Shown piece after piece: positions 32,512-42,855 of a stretch of DNA of 64,000 bases; positions within the stretch are counted from its first letter, which is position 1; every line of letters starts with the position of its first letter. The DNA is from Symbiodinium natans. Its lineage: Eukaryota; Sar; Dinophyceae; Suessiales; Symbiodiniaceae. The position numbers and the translations under genes were made by a program. The DNA is taken from positions 62,001-126,000 of the forward strand of contig CAJNDS010002632.1 of NCBI GenBank assembly GCA_905221605.1. Reading direction: 5' to 3'. The notes beneath the pieces were generated by a model, which saw only the letters and a list, made by a program, of their open reading frames with translations, had not been told where the DNA came from and searched no databases.

Positions 32512-33128
32512 AAACCCTGGTGCTGTGAAGCCTTGTTCGAGAAGCAGGACCCGCTGGACATGGTCCGTTCGGGACGAGAAGCGCCTCAATCTCTTGTTGG
32601 GGCGTGCACTGTCCGGTTTGGGGTGTGGGTTTCGGGTTTCGGGTTTTGGGGGTTTAGGGCTTTAGGGTTTAGGGGTTTAGGGTTTGGGGTTTCGAACAGG
32701 TCCTTTTGTCTAGTTGTCGCAGCCCGGGTACATTGTTGTCAAGTTCGCGTAGTCTTTGTTTCGTGAGTACATTTTCGTTTCTGTTCGCATACATTTTTGT
32801 TGTTCCTAGGATGTAAGGCCCCCGTGAGGCTTGCTTGAGGGTCATTTTGGTCTCATTTCGTGCTGGACGAGTCATTCAGGGCGGGATAACGTAGGCCCTA
32901 AACCCTAAACCCTAAACCCTAAACCGTAGGCCCTTAACCCTGTAACCTCTAAGCCGCAACCCTGCGTGCGGCTTGAAGATGGCCCTACAAGCGCCAGAAG
33001 CCCTAGTTATAAGGTTTAGGGTTTAGGGTTTATAGGGTATAGGGTATAGGCTATAGGGTTTAGGGTTTAGGGTTTACAGGGTTTAGGGTCTAAATGCCAT
33101 ATAGTTGCGAGGTTGCTCGGTGTTTCGG

Positions 33129-33173
33129 GTGTTGGATTCGGGTTCCGGGCAACGCGACGAGTTTTACGTACTC
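33129..33173 (-). CDS. Candidate EYVKLVALPG exon (5' part of AP2 gene copy C)
   Basis: After ACCAG|GAG the frame reads EYVKLVALPGTRIQH. The same segment is open at 25343-25380 but has a TAG at 16240. Boundaries at the 3' end are unclear. It recurs once per unit, next to islands that read AIFKPHGGLRLRG (about 32950-32990) and LRELDNNVPGLRQLDK (about 32703-32751), which are likely exons of the same unit. Function unknown. Confidence 0.3.
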
Positions 33174-33212
33174 CTGGTTATACCTGCAATGTCTTGTTTA
33201 GAGTCTTAGATT

Positions 33213-33308
33213 GGGCTGTTCCCTGTTATAATGACAGTCCTTCATAGAGATTTTAATAGGGGGTGCTACAATCCTATGAAGGACTGTTAATATAAGGAGG
33301 AACATCCC
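33213..33308. mobile_element. MITE-like element, GGGATGTTCCCCC family
   Basis: 96 bp, nearly identical to 16285-16380 and at the same place in the unit. Ends GGGCTGTTCCCTG and GGAGGAACATCCC. Confidence 0.75.
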
Positions 33309-34095
33309 AAGTCTTCGAAGTTTAGGGTTTCCCAAAAGGCGGCTATGTAGACTAAGCTGTAGGCAAAGGGTCTTGCAGGATAAGACCTTTAACATAGGCC
33401 TCAAACTCACCCTAAACCCTAAACCCTAAACCCTAAACCCTAAACCCTAAACCCTAAACCCTAAACCCTAAACCCTAAACCCTAAACCCTAAACCCCCCA
33501 ACCCTAAACCCTCAACCCCACGCTTGAAGGTTCCAGAACTTCATGCCCCGGGAGTGTTCTGCGAAATCTTCAGAGTTTAGGGCATTTGGAGTTTAGGGTT
33601 TAGGGTTTAGGGTTTAGGGTTTAGGGCATTTGGGGTTTAGGGTGTTTCGAGTTTAGGGAGTTTTTTGGGTGTTTGGGGTTTAGGGATTATAGGGTGTAGG
33701 GTATTTAGGGTTTAGGGTATTTCGAGTTTAGGGTATTTCGAGTTTAGGGTTTCGCGGTTTTCGTGTTTTGGGGCTTAGAGGTTGGAAGGTTTAGGGTTTA
33801 GGGTTTAGGGTTTAGGGTTTAGGGTTTAGGGTTTAGGGTTTAGGGTTTAGGGCTTCTTATCGGCCTGAAGGTCGAGGCTAGGATGGGTCAGAAAAGAAAG
33901 CTGCTGCAAGCTTAGAGGGCTCTTCATCTTAGGGTTTAGGGTTTAGAGTTGAGGGTTTGGGGTATGGGGCTTAGGGTTCTTACACGGTTCTCAATCTTAG
34001 GGTAGTTTCATGGTCCCTTAAAATGGTCCCTAACCTCCTTACTAAACCCTCATTAAGCCCTAAGCCCTGTAAACCCTCGACCGCGGGATCCACAC

Positions 34096-34152
34096 CTCAG
34101 GGCCCAGCTCGTCCAATTCGCGGAACCACAGGAGGGTTTCCGGGGCCCCTAA
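34096..34152 (-). CDS. LGAPETLLW exon (5' part of AP2 gene copy C)
   Basis: 57 nt, as at 26061 but the last codon is GAG (donor GAG|GTGTGG). Frame and length conserved. It is followed by a (GT)n run of about 17 repeats (34177-34211). Confidence 0.48.
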
Positions 34153-34178
34153 CTCATCGGCTCTTCTTGAGACAGCGA

Positions 34179-34211
<33 letters not shown>

Positions 34212-34991
34212 GGTCGCTCGTTCGTTTCGCGGGAAGGGTGGCAGTTTAGGGGTGAGGGTTTCGGGTTTGCTGTTACAGGAGCAGGCGTATGAGCGATCCC
34301 CTTGGGATCCCCAACCCTTGCTTGGCCAGCCTGAGCCAGGTCAGCCTTACAGCTCAGGGCTCCGGATCCTCAGCTCCTTAAGCCCCTAAGGCATAAAGAC
34401 TGAACACAAACCCCTATTGTTAAACACAAAATGCTTACTAGATTTGAACGCTAAACCCTACAATCCCTAAACCCTAATCAAACTCTAGCTCTTAAAGCCC
34501 AAGCCCTGAGCTACTTCTAGAAGCCTCGCGCTCACAGCCTGGGTTTAGGACTTATAGGGTTTCGGGTCTAGGGCTACTAACCGGGTTACTATGCCGCATG
34601 TCCACCCTTGGCTTCTTTTACCACCGCTCCAAGTCCACACGCGCACACCATCATGGGGTTTAGGGTTTAGGGTTTAGGGTTTAGGGCTTAGGGTTTAGGG
34701 TTCCAATTATAAGTTATGCCCTTAACAAGAGCAGAGCGTTGGGTGTGAGTGGTGGGCATTATGAGGCCTGTATGATAACCCATGATTCCCTCTAGTGCCT
34801 CAACCAGAGATCAGGGACATAGGGGACGTCAAGCTCTGCTACAACAGAGGGTTTAGGGTGTAGGGTTTAGGGTTTAGGGTTTGGGGTTTGGGGTTTAGGG
34901 CTAGCAGCAGGGTGAGTGGCCATCCACTCAATGCAAAGGCGTGTGCTTGCGACCGGGATCCCTATCTTCCGGCGCGAATGCGCTCAATGTT

Positions 34992-35094
34992 CCTTAGGGA
35001 CGAAATGAACCCTAAAATTGGGGTCATATACCCTGAGTACTAAAATTCCTATTAAGGTATATGAACCATAAACCCTTTTAGGGTTCATTTAGTC
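34992..35094. mobile_element. MITE-like element 3' of AP2 copy D
   Basis: 103 bp, the single-unit form of the element at 18062, in the same site with CTCAATGTT on both sides (34983-34991 and 35095-35103). TTTTAGGGTTCATTTAGTC is the complement of the left end. Its sharing by B and D but not C suggests that C lost it or was recombined. Confidence 0.85.
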
Positions 35095-35266
35095 CTCAAT
35101 GTTAGTGTTCGTCGAGTGTCCGCAAACTGACGCAGGGCGGGGATCCTTGTGAGAGAGATATGGTTAAAAGCCCCACTCGACGTGGTATACGCGAGTGTCG
35201 GCACAGCATGTGGCGACATGCGACGACTTGCGCGTCAGGAGGACGTCACTCCTCAGTCCTCGGCCT

Positions 35267-36653
35267 TCAGCGCTTTGGAGCTCGGTCCGCCCGCTCCCTC
35301 TCCTTCTCCTGCTGCTTGCGCCAGGCCACCGCCTGCTTCCAGGCCTTCTCCACCTCCTTCTCCGAGAGGTCCTTGGGTCGGAACCTCATGTTCCTCTCTT
35401 TCCCTCCCACAGTCGTTCTTGCACGCCAGGCTTTCTCTCCGGGGATCCACTTCACTCCCGGCTCCGGCCCGAGCGGCTCGAAGTGCGGGGCCTCCGCGAG
35501 CCGGTCCACCGGCACCACCTGCTCGCGCTGTCCCAGCTTCTCGGCCAGCTCCCGCGCCTTGGCCTCGGCCTCCGCCAGCGTCTGGAAGGTGCCGCCTTCT
35601 GCGTACTTCTTAGTGTGCGGATTGGTGATTTGGACCTGAAAGCGTCCCGTCTTCTTGTTGTACTTGACGCCCCTCACCGCGGACCCGGAGGCTTTGGCTG
35701 TGACGGGCTTCGGGGGCTTCAGCTTGCCCTGGCGCACCAGCTCCTCGCGGTGCGCCTTGGCCTCCTCCAGCGCGGCCGCCACCGCCTCGTCCTCAGAGAG
35801 GCCCTCCTTCATATGTTTGGAGATGGGGAAGGTGATCCTCTGCCGCTTGCCGCCTTCCAGGACAGACAGCTGCCAAAGGCCCAGCTTGTGCCAGCAGATG
35901 CCTTGCACCCCGCTCTGGCGCTCCAGGCCGCGGAAGCTCCTCGTAATGACCTGGCCGGCGGCCCCGGAGCTGCTCGGAGCCGAGGCGCCGGGGGCTTCCT
36001 GGCTTTCTTCGGGCACGGTGCCGAAGGCCTCGAAGATCTCGAGGCCCTTCATGGCGGAGCCGCCGCCCGTGGGCGAGAGCCTGCGCATGCCGTCCTCCTC
36101 CACCAGCCAGCCGTGGCCGGCCCAAGCCCGCGTCGGAAGGTCGTGCATCCAGGGCCACATCTTCATCATCTCGGCTGCGCGGTGCTGCTTCGCAGCTGGA
36201 TCCTGCAAGTGCTCAGGTTTGGGGCCGTGCGCCTTCTCCACTGGCCCTGAACCACTGGAGTCCTTGCCGTAATCATTGAAGAGGGCATGGTGCGGGTTCT
36301 CGTGGAAGAAGTCGCGGAGCTCGCAGAACTGCACCTTGCTGAGACGCTGCACGCACGCTTTCGCCTCATTCTCCTTGCATGCTTCCCACGGGGCAGCAGC
36401 CAGCCCCAGGAACGGGCTGGCCGGGCAGCAGGGCTTTGTGGGGAGCCACGTCTTGCCAGAGCTTTGAAATGCTAGGCATTTCTCGGCCCACTCTGGCACT
36501 CGCGACTCGAACGATGACGGCGAGATGACTGGCCTCTTGTGACTGATGCGGCGTCTCTTGCTGGGACGAACTGACTCAGCCGCTTCAGCTTCTTCCTGCT
36601 TGACGAACCACGTCAGCTGGCCTTCCTCCACAAGTTCCCTCTTCACTCCGGCC
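35267..36653 (-). CDS. AP2-domain gene copy D, terminal exon
   Basis: An uninterrupted frame of about 461 codons, same order as B and C. AP2-1 equals copy C. AP2-2 has VRGVKYNKKTGRFQVQI, one or two residues longer in the first turn than B and C. AP2-3 has VKWIPGEKAWRART. The linker between AP2-2 and -3 (AEKLGQREQVVPV) is closer to A and E than to B and C (LGLQAEGGVVPV). So D is a mosaic. The frame opens after TTTTGCCCAG|GGCC. The stop is the conserved TGA. Likely nuclear DNA binding; target sequence unknown. Confidence 0.85.
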
Positions 36654-37464
36654 CTGGGCAAAAGCGTGGGATGGGGCCCGTCTTGCTCGATTTCTGTAGT
36701 TCATGCGCATGGTTATCAAAATGGTATACAAAATCATTGCGATGCGCAGCAAGGACCAGCAAGGTGCAGATTCTGGATTCTCTCAAAGTGACGGGACGAA
36801 TCACAGCGTAAGAACATGAAATGACCCCAACGAATTGCACTCTTCATCCTGGAGGAAGTGGAGACATACTTGTTGTATTGAAATGCTTGGGGCTTCCTGT
36901 GTCAATGGAGGATCTCGAAAGCAAGCCCCTTCGGACAATGCTTGCGTATGTCATAGTTATGTCAAGGCTGCATAGGGGAGACTGACCATGTAGCGGCGCC
37001 CATCTGACCGTGCAACCGCACAAAAAGCATCCCCAGTAGCCCTAAACCCAAACCCTAAACTTAAGCCCTAAATCTTACGGGACACTGTCGCCGACACTTA
37101 CAGAGCTGAGCAGCGTCTGGCTTCTCCGTGCGAGGTCCTGCACGAAATTTAGCTGCATCTCGCAACATCCCGAAACTGTTGCTGGTCGTTTGGATTCTCA
37201 TGCTGTCTTAAAGACATGTATGTTCACATGGATATACATGTATATATATATATATACGCTATATATCTAAAGGATGCATATAAATCCAGCTGACGGAAGC
37301 TAGTTCAGTTCACAGGGGCTCACGCAAAACAGTTCGCCGTGTCTCTTGTTTGTGCCTGGGGCCAGGTCGGAGACCCTCTGTTTGGCCTGGCGTCAACGCG
37401 GCTAGCACAACACCAAGCGTTGCTCTGTCCGACTCTCGTGGAATGTTAAGCTCCAATATAAGCT

Positions 37465-37711
37465 CCTAAACCCTAAACCCTAAACCCTAAACACTAAACC
37501 CTAAACCCTAAACCCTAAACCCTAAACCCTAAACCCTAAACCCTAAACCCTAAACCCTAAACCCTAAACCCTAAACCCTAAACTAAACCCTAAACCCTAA
37601 ACCCTAAACCCTAAACCCTAAACCCTAAACCCTAAACCCTAAACCCTAAACCCTAAACCCTAAACCCTAAACCCTAAACCCTAAACCCTAAACCCTAAAC
37701 CCTAAACCCTA
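37465..37711. repeat. Longest CCCTAAA array in the window
   Basis: About 245 bp of almost perfect CCCTAAA heptamers, broken by a single truncated unit near 37582. It lies in an intron of AP2 copy D, between the DLARR-like region and the K/E-rich EVKK exon. The homologous position in copy C (29365-29470) holds a shorter array with the same flanks, so tract length changes quickly between copies. Confidence 0.95.
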
Positions 37712-37739
37712 AGCTGCCTGACCCTACACGGAGGCCGGC

Positions 37740-37919
37740 CTCCTGCTTGACCTCATGCTTCACTGCCTTCACTTCTTGCTTCACCTCTTGGGGTTTAGGG
37801 TTTAGGGTTTAGGGCTTAGGGTTTAGGGTTTAGGGTTTAGGGTTTAGGGTTTAGGGTGTAGGGTTTAGGGTTTAGGGTTTAGGGTTTTGCCTTACCTCCT
37901 TCTTGACCTCCGGCACCAG
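37740..37919 (-). CDS. EVKK exon of AP2 gene copy D, split by a telomeric intron
   Basis: The 5' part (37896-37919) reads LVPEVKKE, the 3' part (37740-37784) VKQEVKAVKHEVKQE. Between lies 37785-37895. Joined, the exon is in frame with uninterrupted copies C and E. Ends GAG|GCC (GC donor). Charged helix, role unknown. Confidence 0.65.
37785..37895 (-). other. Telomeric-repeat intron of copy D
   Basis: 111 nt. On the coding strand it starts GAG|GTAAGGCAAAACCC, continues with about 12 CCCTAAA units, and ends ACCCCAAGAG|GTGAAG. Both borders fit GT-AG with AG|G. Copies C (29545) and E (55360) read GAGGTGAAG or GAGGTAAAG here with nothing inserted. Exact removal gives KKE-VKQEVK, the C and E sequence. 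The donor AAGG may itself be altered GTGAAG. Confidence 0.75.
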
Positions 37920-38464
37920 CTCTGAGAAAAGTCGGTTCTTCATCAAGTTCCAAGGCCGAACCCTGAACTTCCACGGTTGAGCCCTCAACTTCGAACCCTT
38001 GCAGGAGCCCGAAGAACCACACACGAAGCTTGGGTCCTTCATTAGGGTTTAGGGTTTAGGGTTTAAGGTTTAGGGTTTAGGGTTTAGGGTTTAGGGTTTA
38101 GGGTTTAGGGTTTAGGGTTTAGGGTTTAGGGTTTAGGGGAGCGTTCGCAGGGTTCTCAAGTGGTGGGCAGTTAGGGTTTAGCGTTCAGGGTTATGTATTT
38201 AGGGTTTAGGGCTCTAAAGGGCTTTATGTTTAGGGTTTAGCGTTTAGGGCTTTATGTTTTAGGGATTAGGGCTTTATGCTTTAGGGTTTAGGGTTTTTTA
38301 AAGGGCTTCTTGATCGCCGGCACCCCCTCTGACAAGGGTCAGGGGGCGTAGCGGGTCTTCCTCACAGTGGCCCCTTAGACCCTAAACCCTCAACCCTAAA
38401 CCCTGAACCCAAAACCCAAACCCTACACCCTAACCCTGAAGGTTCAAGGTTTTGGGTTTAAGGC

Positions 38465-38722
38465 TACGAGGGCGGCCCTTATTGAATCCCTCTGAAACTT
38501 TTCCGAAGCCATAGCGTGAATCGACTGTACGTCAACTTCAAGACACGGCGTTGGCGCAGCAAAAAAAGGAGGCTTACCCTCTGCAGACGCTTTAGAACTG
38601 TCTTTGCAAAGCTGCATTAAAGATGAGATTATCCCTCTGAAATATGAGCCTGAATATGATCCTCTTCAACCCAAACAAAGGGACATCAAGAATATCCTAA
38701 GGGCCTACCTAGATTAAGTAGG
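38465..38722 (+). pseudogene. Dispersed plus-strand coding-like segment (copy D)
   Basis: Homologous to 30085-30335 with extra A bases in a run at 38560-38566 that break the frame. PYRESTVRQLQ is changed to start SVNRLY-type in one frame. Otherwise the most similar copy to C. Confidence 0.4.
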
Positions 38723-38901
38723 CTCTTACACACACACACACAGACGAAACCTTAATTCTGGGCGCTGGGCACAGCGTTCTCAAGTGTTGAGCCCCAGTCA
38801 GGTCTAGGGTCTAGGGTCTAGGGTCTAGGGTTTAGGGTTTAGGGTTTAGGGTTTAGGGTTTAGGGATTAGGGTGTAGGGATGCAGGCCAGAGAGAGAGTG
38901 C

Positions 38902-39237
38902 CTCCACCAACTCTTGCTTCACCTCCGTCTTCACTTGCTTCACGGCACCCACCTCCTCCTTCAACTTCTTCTTCACTCCCTCCTCCTTCACCTCCTCCTT
39001 CACCTCCTCCTTCACCTCCTCCTTCACCTCCTCCTTCACATCCTGCTTCACATCCCCCACTTCTTCCTTCACCTCCTCCTTTACCGTTCCACTCTTGTTC
39101 TCTTCCTCGACCTCTTGCTTTCCCCCATTTGGCATCTCCTGTTTCACCTTGATCTTGCTTACCTCCTCCTTGACCTCCTTCTTCACCTTCTTGTTCTCAG
39201 TCGCGCTTTCCACGTCCTTCTGAATCTGGTGCTCTGC
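38902..39237 (-). CDS. K/E-rich exon of AP2 gene copy D
   Basis: 336 nt, 112 codons. It begins AEHQIQKDVESATENKK and contains five tandem KEEVKEEV-type units, an in-frame expansion not seen in A-C. Acceptor TTGTTTGCAG|GCAGAG and donor GAG|GCACTC (GC). Confidence 0.72.
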
Positions 39238-40012
39238 CTGCAAACAAGAACCGCCGAGTCCCCGCCCGGAAAGGGGTTTAGTTCAACGGGTTTAGGGAAA
39301 CCTAAAACCCAAATGCCTAAACTTCTGAAAGCCTAAACCCTAGACCCTAAACCCTACCATGTCGGTCCCTAACTGGCTAGCATTTTGCCGCCTCCAGGCG
39401 CATGAACTCCCCAAAGGCCCCAGAAAAACCCCGGCAGTGCCCGAACGCCCTGCTCTAGCTTCACGAGTGATGGGTTTGAACTGCGACTCTACTCTGCTTG
39501 ACCGGACATCCCTCAACCCCGAGACCCTGGACCCTGCAGTGCACGCTTTCCATCCCCAACTGATTCAACTGATCATTTGCCTGTGCTGATGGGTAGTTAT
39601 TCGAAATTAGGCTGCCTGCTTGTGTCTTGGTTGTTTACATGTGCCCTACTGTTCTAGAGGCGACCCCAACAAGGCTTTAAAGCTAACTCTTCATCCCCCA
39701 GAATTCCTCAAGCCTAAACCCTAAGTCATGTAACTACCCATCGTTTATGGGCAAACTAATCTCAAACCCTGAACACTGAACCCTAAGTCAAGTCATTACC
39801 CATAGTTTATCGGTTTTTGATCTGTGGAAGGGGCTTCCAAAAACAATGGAGGTATCGGCTTCGAAGCTTCGAAAGCTTCGTCCTCTTGAAGTTTGGGATT
39901 TAGGCGGGCGCGTCTTTTCGGAGTTTATCTGAAAACCCTAAACCCTAAACCCTAAACCCTAAACCCTAACCCGTAAACCCTAGACCCTGATTCAAGGTCC
40001 CATGGCTCTGGC

Positions 40013-40075
40013 CTGCCGAGTTTTGCGCGTGCGCTCTCGCGGTGGCTTGGCCAGCTTGACCGAGAGAACTGTCAC
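40013..40075 (-). CDS. Basic VTVL exon of AP2 gene copy D
   Basis: 63 nt in frame, VTVLSVKLAKPPRERTRKT then RQ. Acceptor is CGGTAG|GTG, donor CGGCAG|GCC. Upstream the sequence no longer matches units A-C: the FGAPETLLW region is absent and 40550-41140 matches 58550-59500 instead. Confidence 0.62.
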
Positions 40076-40554
40076 CTACCGACTGGCTTCTTCGACCCCA
40101 AGCCCCTAACACCCGGAATGATGGGTTTGAAGGTAGGGAATTCTGGGAATTTAGCCATCCCCTCAAGCCTAAAGCCTAAACCTTAAACCCTAAACCCTAA
40201 ACCCGAAACCCGAACCATTGCATCCAAAAGCACCAGGACAATCTCAACCCTAAAGGGAACCAATTAAGGTAGGGCTTAGGGCTTTAGGTTTTGGGGGTTT
40301 TAGGGTGCTGTAGGGTGTTTTAGGGTTTTACAGGGTTGTAGGGTTTTATAGGGTGTTAGGGTTTGGGGGTGTTAGGGTTTTGGTTTTAGGGTCTGTTAGG
40401 GCTTTAGAGTTTTGAGTTTTTTAGAGTTTTAGGGCTTGTGGTTTCGGGTATACCGAAACCCTAAACCCTAAACCCTTATAAACCTAAACCCTAAACCCCT
40501 GACCCCTAAACCCTAAACCCTAAACCTTAGGGTTCCAGAAACATGGCAGTCTCG

Positions 40555-40645
40555 CCTCAGGCGCCGCCGCGGACGCCATCTCTTGCAACCGTAGAACGAT
40601 CCGGGCCGCTGAATGGCTGCGAGATGCGGCCGTGCGGAGACTTCG
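40555..40645 (-). other. AARIVLRLQEM island, shared with 58555-58640
   Basis: A minus-strand frame reads SAARIVLRLQEMASAAAPEA. The paralogous island at 58555-58640 keeps ARIVIRLQEMASAAA but has a 1-nt indel upstream. A helix-like exon is possible; the boundaries were not resolved. It marks an 18-kb duplication between the D and E blocks. Confidence 0.4.
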
Positions 40646-41045
40646 GGTGCCCTAAACCTTAAACCTTAAACCCTAAACCCTAAACCCTAAACCCTTAACC
40701 CTAAGCCCTAAACCCCAAACCCCAAACTACACTACCCTAAACCCTAAACCCAACAACCAAAGCCCATCAAGATGGGCTCATAGGGCCTACCTGGACCCCC
40801 GCCCTCTTCTGGGGTAGGTGGCCTCTCAAGATCCGTATAGCGCTAAACCCTAAACCCTAAACCCGAAACCCTAAACCCTAAACCCGAAAGCCTAAACCCT
40901 AAACCCTAGCCCTATAAGCCGCCCCGCCCCAAACCTACAACCTGCAGACCACCTTTCCGTTCCGCGGCACCTCTGGCGAAGGGTTCCTGCAGAGAAGATG
41001 GGGGTTTCGGGTTTCCATAGGCTTTAGGGTTTAGGGTTTAGGGTT

Positions 41046-41136
41046 TAGGGTTATTCGAATAGTGCTTTGGGGATCATTCTAGTATAATTACAAAGGGATC
41101 ACAAGGGAGTACTATTGGAAATTGTTCCGGCCCCTT
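41046..41136. mobile_element. Dispersed element with GAATAGTGCTTTGG
   Basis: GAATAGTGCTTTGGGGATCA, TAGTATAATTACAAAGGGATC and a closing GTACTATT. Its relative is at 59400-59490. AATAGT at one end and ACTATT at the other may be short inverted ends. Either a MITE or simply part of the D/E duplication. Confidence 0.4.
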
Positions 41137-41357
41137 CATTCGTCAGGGAGTTGCACAGGGCTTAGGGTTTAGGGGTCTGGGGTTCAGGGGTTTATGCTTT
41201 AGGGTTTGGGGCTTAGGGTGTATACTGTAGGGTTTATGAGGGTTTAGGGTTCAGAAGCTTGATAAGGCCTGGGCCTCAACTAGGCCCGAGAACCGGCACA
41301 TCCCCAACGACTTCAAATGTTGGTTTAGGGTTTAGGGTTTAGGGTTTAGGGTTTAGG

Positions 41358-41441
41358 GTTTGGGGTTTGGGGTTTGGGGTTTGGGGTTTGGGGTTTGGGG
41401 TTTGGGGTTTGGGGTTTGGGGTTTGGGGTTTGGGGTTTGGG
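41358..41441. repeat. TTTGGGG variant telomeric array
   Basis: About 12 perfect TTTGGGG units, A-to-G variant of TTTAGGG. A second TTTGGGG array is at 49734-49783. Reads as GVWGLGF repeats, an artefact. Confidence 0.92.
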
Positions 41442-42689
41442 GCTTGAAGTTCTGGGTTTCGGGTTCAGGGTTTCTAAGGTTTAGGGTTTGTGGCTTGGAG
41501 TTTAGGGTTTGGTGTAGGTTGAGGCTGCAAGGAAGGGAATAAGGAGCATTCTTCCTTGCAGCAGCCGAAGGGCATCAGGCAAAGTACCGAGAAACCAAGT
41601 CCAGTACTACGTGCACATCGGTTTAGCGTCTAGGGCTACACCCCGAAACCAGCACAACACAGCCTCTAGGCCACCTAGGTCTTGCCAAACCTGCCCAGAC
41701 AAAGTCAACACGAAGGCTCACATCAGACCTTGCTGGTAGTTACATGGTCCCTTAGTATGGGCCCTTAAAAGGGAAAATGTAACTGCCCTTAGACCTAAAG
41801 ACAGGAAAATCCTAAGCCTCAAGAGAGTTTGCAACCTAGATCCGACCTTGCTTCGAACCACCCTACACACCCCTAACCCCTAGACTTCTAGACACGACGA
41901 AATGCCAGCTTCACCGTGTTACACTTCGTCCCTGAGTTCGGCACTCGAAACCCCTCAAAACCCCTCGCAGACCGAAAAGCCCTAAACCCTATAAACCGTA
42001 AATGCCTAAAGTCCTTAAACCCAAATACCCCTGAAGCCCCCTAAACCCTAAACCCTAAACCCTAAACCCTAAACCCTAAAGTCCCTAAACCAATAAAACC
42101 CTGAAGTTCCCGGAATCCCTAAAACCAAAATGACTCAGAACCCCCTACAGTCCTTAAGTCCTCAAAAACCCTACGGCCCTGATAGTCCCTAAAGTCCATG
42201 AAATCCCGAACAAGGCCCTAAAAAGCCCTAAAACACCCTGAATGACAGGGGTCGGAAAAGTTACGAATGGTATATAGTTGTACCATCATACCCCTCCCCC
42301 CAAAAACCCTATTCCAATGACCCTTTACCCTACACCCTACACCCTAGACTCTACACCCTAAACCCTAAACTCTAAACCCTAAACTCTAAACCCTAAACCC
42401 TAAACGCTAGACTACTAAGGCCCCTTATACGAAGCCCGGTCGGCTCCACCTCGGGGCTGGGACGAAGCTGCAGCTCCTGCAGAGCTTCGGGGCTGAAGGG
42501 CTTTTAGGGTTTAGGGTTTTAGAGGTTTAGGGCTTAGGGCTAGGGGTTTAGGGTGGTTTAGGGTTTAGGGTGGTTTAGGGTTCCCAAAACGCGGGGGGGG
42601 GGGCGGGGGGTAGGGGGGGTCGGTGCACAATTTTTTCGTGGACCGCGCCAGCGTTAACCAGGCGGCTCAGCCAGGGTAGGGGATCAGCG

Positions 42690-42855
42690 TTTTCCCCCAC
42701 CCCCCCCCCCACCCCCCCCACCCCCCCCCCCACCCCCCCCAACCCCCCCACCCACCCCCACCCCCCCCACGCCCCCCCACCCCCCCCCCCCCACCCCCCC
42801 CCCACCCCCCCCCCCCCACCCCCCCCCCCACCCCCCCCCCCCCACCCCCTGCTAC
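42690..42855. repeat. Poly-C tract with single A interruptions (CCCCCACCCC)
   Basis: About 165 bp almost only of C with A every 7-12 bases. The complementary strand is G-rich and could form stacked quadruplexes. The reading GGGGGVGG is an artefact. Likely prone to length errors. Confidence 0.9.

Noticed and set aside
41360-41542. GVWGLGF repeat protein
   Set aside because: Translation of the TTTGGGG array.
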